In this document: positions 59,701-64,000 of the stretch, one piece after another
Layout of the letters: the number at the start of each line of letters is the position of its first letter
Position numbering within the stretch: position 1 is the stretch's first letter
From: Manduca sexta
Taxonomy: Eukaryota; Arthropoda; Insecta; Lepidoptera; Sphingidae
NCBI RefSeq assembly: GCF_014839805.1
Contig: NC_051136.1
Coordinates: 2,356,001-2,420,000 of the forward strand
Reading direction: 5' to 3'
DNA: 64,000 nucleotides
Position numbers and translations under genes: made by a program
Notes under the pieces: generated by a model
Database searches by the model: none
Seen by the model: the letters and a program-made list of their open reading frames with translations, nothing else
What the model was told of the DNA's origin: nothing

Positions 59701-62220
59701 TCATATATGAGAGGCCTACCACCAGTAATATTTTGTCCCCTTCAATTATTTATCATATTTTAAAATGAATTACAAATTTATTCAAGAACACTAATGCCTG
59801 ATTATAATAGCATCAGCTCTGTATTATATGAGCTGGAGGGCTTCTATATTACAAGAGAAATTGCAACATACTTTAGCTTTTTACACTGCTTCGCTAGAGC
59901 AAGTATTTCCCTGGAACCACGCACATTGATCAGAGTCGCTTTACGTAAAGTCTCGTCGAATCTAGTGGTAGCTGCCATGTGGAATATAACATCAACCTGA
60001 ACAGAAAAATATTCTGTAATAATATAATATCAAAGATTGATGAACGACGTGGGTATTTTGAGACTGTGAAGTAAATATGAATGTTGGAGCTTCTGATGGA
60101 GATATGCACTTCAACTGTAATGTGAGTTTTGTACGGTAGATTTTTTAAAGAAAAAGTCATCTATACTATTATATAAAGCTGAAGAGTTTGTTTGTTTGTT
60201 TGTTTGAACGCGCTAATCTCAGGAACTACCGGTCCAAACTGAAAAATTCTTTTTGCGTTGGATAGCCCTTTGTCCGTGGAGTGCTATAGGCTATATATCA
60301 TCACGCTATACCCAATAGGAGCGGAGCAGTAATGGCTAATCTCAGGAACTACCGGTCCAAACTCAAAAAATCTTTTTGTGTTGGATAGCCCTTTGTTCGT
60401 GGAGTGCTATAAGCTATATATCATCACGCTATACCCAATAGGAGCGGAGCAGTAATGGCTAATCTCAGGAACTACCGGTCCAAACTGAAAAATTCTTTTT
60501 GCGTTGGATAGCCCTATGTTCGTGGAGTGCTATAGGCTATGTATCATCACGCTATACCCAATAGGAGCGGAGCAGTAATGCCTAATCTCAGGAACTATCG
60601 GTCCGAACTGAAAAATTCTTTTTGCGTTGGATAGCCCTTTGTCCGTGGAGTGCTATAGGCTATATATCATCACGCTATACCCAATAGGAGTGGAGCAGTA
60701 ATGGCTAATCTCAGGAACTACCGGTTCGAACTAAAAAAATCATTTTGTGTTGGATAGCCCTTTGTTCGTGAAGTGCTATAGGCTATATATCATCACGCTA
60801 TGACCAATAGGAGCAGAGCAGTAATGGCTAATCTCAGAAACTAGGAGTTTGAACTGAATAATTCTTTTTGTGTTGGATAGCCCTTTGTTCCTGGAGTGCT
60901 ATAGGTTATATATATATCGTCACGCTATGACCAATAGGAGCGGAGCAGTAATGAAACATGATGCAAAAACGGAGACAATTTATTAGTTTTGAGAGCTTCT
61001 GTTGCGTGCGCTGCGTAAACGGTTAAAGTTATGCAACAATAATGTATGACGGGATTGTTCCTCTTAAAAAGTTCTACAAAAATATATCATTAAACAAAGT
61101 CCCCCGCTGCATCGGTCTACCCCAACGTGTTAAACTCAAAAACTACCCAACGTATTAGGATAAAATTTGGTATGGAGACAGTTTGAGACCCTGGGAAGAA
61201 CACAGGCTTCCGGGAAAATATATAGCGTGACTTTTATAACGGAAAACTTTAACCCGAAAAACTTTATAACGCGGGCGGAGCCGCGGGCAAAAGCTAGTAC
61301 AATATAAATCGCATACTATCATTGCCTGAAAACTAGGCTGTATTGTAAGGGCCATGAGAAGCTGGTTACCTCTTCGGCTATGTTGACCCAACTTTGGACG
61401 CTAAGGCCGAGATGTAATTCCGCCACATCTCCTTCGATTGGTTCTATTTTATTTCCAAAATCTGGATTTATTTCGCGAAGGGTATCAAATACCTGAAATC
61501 GTAATAATATTATTTTCTATTGTTCTTGATTATTGAAAAAACATCGTGGTTATACTTCTATCACGTATATATACTTCATGTTTGTTTCTTTTGTTATCAT
61601 TCATCGTATCAGGATTTAAATTCAATGAATCGGTACTTCTATAGTTTCAACCATCGCTTATCAAACTTCAGGCTGAACATTATTTGTGTCCTTAAACATA
61701 AAACCAAAATTAGTAGTGACTTTAGGCGACATGAGTAAAATAAAAGAGCTCTGATTTAGACAATTTTATTAGATGCTTCAGCGAGCCAGATATTAGAGCA
61801 CGATTGTTTAAAGATCTAATTTAAGTACTTACACAATCTTTTAGTAAAGCACTGATTCTTTCTTTACTTGATATTCCCTTTTTCAGTCTTGATATGACGT
61901 AAATCTTTTTTACATCACAAGATCTGGAAATAAATTGATACAACTATAATATTATATTTCTGAATGTTATGGTTTATCGATTCTCGGTTTATACTTTCAG
62001 AGTAGAATTATGATGCCTCTGGATGAATTAGGTTGTATTTGCTATATCACCTGATCAGTTTCTCGATGAGCAGTTTCCCGAGAAAGCCGGTGCCGCCAGT
62101 GACGAAGGCGGTCGTGCCGCTGAAGAACCGCTGTATCTCCGAGTCACCGCGAGCTGCCGCTTCCAGGATCGGCTTCTGGCGCGCTTTCGCTTCTTCCATT
62201 AAAACCTCTGCGGGATCCAT
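52267..62220 (-). CDS. Fatty acyl-CoA reductase, copy 4 (FAR-4), frameshifted in exon 10
   Basis: Coding exons in transcript order: 62051-62220, 61833-61923, 61370-61492, 59872-59996, 58423-58581, 55584-55693, 54987-55048, 54369-54558, 52748-52945, 52267-52614. Exon 1 has TGGTGFLG and exon 6 YTFTK. Exon 10 is one base short (348): a four-base A run (plus strand) replaces the five in FAR-3, giving TGA at 52557-52559 after about 428 residues and losing most of the C-terminal domain and membrane segment. The same loss is in the duplicate at 47703. Exon 9 here is also one base short (198), whereas the duplicate has the in-frame 199. The exon 4 donor has shifted to CTAAA|GTATGT and the exon 8 donor to ATCA|GTAAAT, both still usable. 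Exon 6 has its acceptor directly against a Gypsy relic (TTTTGTAG instead of TTTGCAG). It is either a decaying gene or a good gene with consensus errors. Confidence 0.85.
52955..53838 (-). mobile_element. SINE family A at the exon 9 acceptor of FAR-4, with a nested insertion
   Basis: A 13-base direct repeat GCATCTGGAATAT flanks it (52942-52954 and 53839-53851). The SINE head on the minus strand is GGCGATAGCCTAGTTGG near 53826 and the tail runs to 52955. It is split by a 532-bp element. The target repeat includes the exon 9 splice acceptor (ATATTCCAG|ATGC on the minus strand), so the acceptor is present twice. Confidence 0.8.
53235..53766 (-). mobile_element. Retroelement (SINE-like, A-rich tail) nested in the SINE
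   Basis: It is flanked by a 10-base direct repeat GTTTCGAACC (53225-53234 and 53767-53776), i.e. the SINE B-box region. On the minus strand it starts near CACCACGGTATCCCC and CTGCCTGTCGTAA and ends in an A-rich tail (ACAAAAATAAAAAAG). The head is shared with the element nested in the Gypsy relic at 56861-57388. No protein is evident. Confidence 0.7.
53930..54235 (+). repeat. Common lepidopteran dispersed repeat (family C)
   Basis: It includes CCGTTCGCCTGATGGTA, CACTGCGCTCGCCATCCTGAG, TTATGTCCAGTAGTCACACT and GACATTGCGGT. Further copies lie at 59430-59733 (plus), about 46285-46575 and about 50865-51140 (minus). It lies in the exon 8-9 intron of FAR-4. Confidence 0.6.
55918..55971. repeat. Perfect 26-bp inverted repeat with 2-base loop
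   Basis: The arms 55918-55943 and 55946-55971 are exact reverse complements, separated by CC. It lies inside the gag reading frame of the Gypsy relic and breaks it. Confidence 0.9.
56861..57388 (+). mobile_element. Poly-A retroelement insertion in Gypsy pol
   Basis: It is flanked by the 10-base direct repeat GCCACCACGA (56851-56860 and 57389-57398). It has the CGCCACGGTATCCCC / CTGCCTGTCGTAAGAG head shared with 53235-53766 (reverse) and a run of 13 A near its end at 57368-57380, followed by GCAGTTAA. No protein is recognised. Confidence 0.75.
58184..58399 (+). repeat. Probable 3' LTR of the Gypsy relic
   Basis: The segment runs from TGTAGCATGG to TTACTACA, so its ends TGTAG/CTACA are inverted repeats as in LTRs. 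It contains a TATAAAATAAAAAC-like stretch near 58336. There is no second LTR to confirm it. Native intron sequence (ACAAATATGAATATC) resumes directly after. Confidence 0.6.
58590..59429. other. FAR-4 exon 4-5 intron repeats
   Basis: It includes the CGATGTTTTGAAGACTTTGC repeat at 58740-58815 and a TTTATTTATTTATTTAAT-type stretch near 58995 that could be a LINE tail on the minus strand. No coding sequence recognised. Confidence 0.4.
59430..59733 (+). repeat. Dispersed repeat family C
   Basis: It has the same markers as 53930-54235 (TTGCCGTTCGCCTGATGGTA, CACTGCGCTCGCCATCCTGAG, GACATTGCGGTGGTACC). It lies in the exon 4-5 intron of FAR-4. Confidence 0.6.
60160..61297 (+). mobile_element. Helitron-like element carrying a tandem array
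   Basis: It begins TCTATACTATTATATAAAGC after A and ends GGGCGGAGCCGCGGGC, AAAAGCTAG, then T, matching Helitron end rules including a 3' hairpin. FAR-2 lacks it at the matching intron position. The interior carries six 123-bp units and then the usual CGTGCGCTGCGTAAACGG segment. No Rep/helicase is encoded. Confidence 0.75.
60212..60951 (+). repeat. Six tandem 123-bp units
   Basis: Units start at 60212, 60336, 60459, 60582, 60705 and 60828 with CTAATCTCAG. Each contains TGGATAGCCC, ATCATCACGCTAT or close variants, and AATAGGAGCGGAGCAGTAAT. They are a multiplied segment that occurs once in the related elements at 8139 and 31148. Confidence 0.92.
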
Positions 62221-63826
62221 TACTGCGACTACTTGGTAAATCACGTCAGAGTTGATTTCGAATACTGAATGGAGTAAGTATTTATATTCTATAAATCGAC
62301 GGTCCTTACGTGTATGCGGTTATATCGAAAATCGCTTAAACATATCACAACGTCCAAATGCATTTAAAAAACCGGCCAAGTGCGTGTCGGACTCGCGTAC
62401 CGAGGGTTCCGTACAAACTTGTAGGTAAGTAAAAGTTCACTAATCTCTAACATGTATTTTCTATGATCAAATAACCTGAATCCCATATAATTTGATGGTT
62501 GATAAAGAATCTATATCCTGTTAATAGCTGCCAAATAAAAATGATTAAATAACTAATCCCAGTGAAACGTCAACGGTTTCAAGATTGCATTTGCCGATTC
62601 CTTAAGTCATTATCATAAATTGCTTTTTTGTATAGTATATACGTCACGGTTAACCTTGTGCACTGATTTCGGCTTAAATGCATTATCTATACTAAAACAT
62701 TAAGCTGCGGAGTTTGTCTGTTTGTTTGAACATGCTAATTTTAGCAACTATTGGTTCTAATTGAAAAAATATTTTATTGTTGGAAAGCCCCTTTACCGAG
62801 TAAGCCTGTAGGCTCTATAAAATCACGCTATGACCAACAGGAGCGGAGCATCAATGGAATATGTTGCAAAACGGGGAATATTTATTCCTATTGGGCTTCC
62901 GTTGCACTGCGTAAACGGTTAATGTTACTCAAACATGTATGACGAAATGTTTCTTCTTGAAAAGTTCTAAAAAATATATTTTAAAACAAAGTCTCCCGCC
63001 GCGCCGCATCTGTCTGACAGTCTAAACGCGATACTCTTAAAAATTACCTATCAGGGCCCTTATTCTGTATGATAGTGTAAACGCGTAACGCGGATTGTAA
63101 TGAAAGGACATTGTTCTGTGCCCATACATAATTCGCCCTGGAACCAACAGCAATGGAAAAATGTTTGTAATATTTAGTATCATTAATAAATTCTCATGAC
63201 ATATTATTTATAAAACGGACAAGCTGGGATATCGCATCAATCCAAAAAAAACGATGAGATTTTGAGGTTATAATTGATAGTAAACATTGAGAGCTTTTCA
63301 ATGTTCAAGGTAGATTAATAGTCCTATCATTTACGCTTTAAATATGCTTTTTATTGATATAAGTACCTATCTAATATATATAAGCCCTAAAGATTCATCA
63401 CTATGTAGCTATCTGATTATTTTTTACTTAAATCAGGCTATTTTACGACTTGATTCATATAATTTTTTATAAGTAAAAAGGTACCTAATTATATAGTTAT
63501 AGTATTTACATCCTCTAAGAGTACCCTTCAGATTTTATGTATTTTCTATACGTACGTACGTACGTCGTACGTATTCCCCGAAGACATAGACAGAGGCGCA
63601 CTGTTGAGCATATTCACGCTTCATCAGAAGCATGGCATATTTTACACAATTTTGGTAGACTCTTAGGGCATGTAGGCTTAAATTAAACAAATAAAAAAAT
63701 ATTTTCAGTTCATATTATTTATTTCCTCATCACCTACATTGTTTTATAAAATATTATCTGAATATTGTGCAGGAGGGTTGTTGTTATGTTATTATTTATC
63801 AATTCAGTTTTGCCAATCACAATTAC
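62221..63826. other. 5' flank of FAR-4, repeats, no gene recognised
   Basis: About 100 bases resemble the other FAR 5' flanks. At 62370-62410 is the dispersed ACCGGCCAAGTGCGTGTCGG element. From 62535 the array unit flank resumes (matches 45411-45560), followed by a decayed Helitron-like element at 62690-63050. A CAGGGCCCTTATTCTGTAT repeat lies at about 63052. A short ACGT repeat is at 63549-63575. The exon 8 relic of the other units is missing here. Confidence 0.5.
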
Positions 63827-63953
63827 CGAGTCCGGAATTCCAACATTCTATTACAGAGCACGCAGCTTCTACTAACATTGTTACAGCTGAAGTATGTATA
63901 GGCTCTTGGGCCGTGGTCCAACATGCTGTACATATAAGATCAAGGGCTACAAC
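63827..63953 (-). CDS. Candidate coding exon of an unidentified gene
   Basis: On the minus strand TTTTTTCAG is followed by 127 open bases (42 codons plus one) ending at GTAATTG, a plausible donor. The translation begins VVALDLICTACWTTAQEP and continues HTSAVTMLVEAACSVIEC, hydrophobic with several cysteines, as in a membrane segment. It does not match FAR and I do not recognise the family; an insect chemoreceptor is one possibility without real support. Beyond the donor the frame closes within a few codons. Other exons would lie above 64000 or unseen to the left. Confidence 0.3.
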
Positions 63954-64000
63954 CTGAAAAAAAAAACAAACAAACACATTATGCTCAAATTAAAATTCAA

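Noticed and set aside
60212..60951. CRISPR-like regular repeats
   Set aside because: Units are contiguous 123-bp tandem copies with no unique spacers, inside a eukaryotic Helitron-like element.
62221..62244. Extending FAR-4 exon 1 to a GTG upstream of MDPAEV
   Set aside because: Eukaryotic genes start at ATG; the upstream in-frame codons are not conserved in length or sequence among the four copies.

Overview
The window is an AT-rich stretch of an insect nuclear genome, almost certainly Lepidoptera (moth or butterfly). The evidence is spliced genes with short exons and GT-AG introns, an insect-type fatty acyl-CoA reductase (FAR) family, and a dense repeat load of lepidopteran type: tRNA-derived SINEs, Helitron-like elements with TC...CTAG termini, R1-like and CR1/Jockey-type LINEs, a Ty3/Gypsy relic, and hAT and other terminal-inverted-repeat elements.

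The backbone is a head-to-tail array of four FAR paralogues, all on the minus strand, with the same ten coding exons. FAR-1 occupies 1-4958 and runs off the left edge inside exon 8. FAR-2 is 12244-21469, FAR-3 is 34430-43580 and FAR-4 is 52267-62220. FARs reduce fatty acyl-CoA to fatty alcohol with NADPH; in insects the products feed pheromones, waxes and cuticular lipids. FAR-3 reads as an intact 526-residue protein with TGGTGFLG and YTFTK motifs and a FAR C-terminal domain. FAR-1 is intact as far as it is visible. FAR-2 carries a +2 frameshift in exon 9 and FAR-4 a -1 frameshift in exon 10; both lose the C-terminal domain as assembled. A degenerate piece of exon 8 sits upstream of FAR-1, FAR-2 and FAR-3, the scar of an older partial copy carried along in the duplicated unit. 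Intron features pair FAR-1 with FAR-3 and FAR-2 with FAR-4, hinting that a two-gene block was duplicated.

Intergenic and intronic space is mostly transposon. A nearly complete ~5 kb LINE with ORF1, ORF2 and a poly-A tail lies at 25700-30687 and carries a 249-bp hAT-type MITE with an 8-bp target duplication. A LINE fragment with an RNase H domain and LINE ORF1-like debris fill the large exon 9-10 intron of FAR-2. A Gypsy relic sits against the exon 6 acceptor of FAR-4. A SINE next to exon 9 of FAR-4 duplicated the splice acceptor itself. A Helitron in FAR-4 carries six 123-bp tandem units.

Assembly caveat: a run of exactly 500 N (49144-49643) is flanked by two nearly identical ~4.1 kb blocks (45056-49143 and 49644-53707). 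This is most simply a false duplication at a scaffold gap, so exons 9-10 at 47703-48384 are not a fifth gene. The two blocks differ mainly by single-base and homopolymer indels, so the frameshifts elsewhere need checking against reads.
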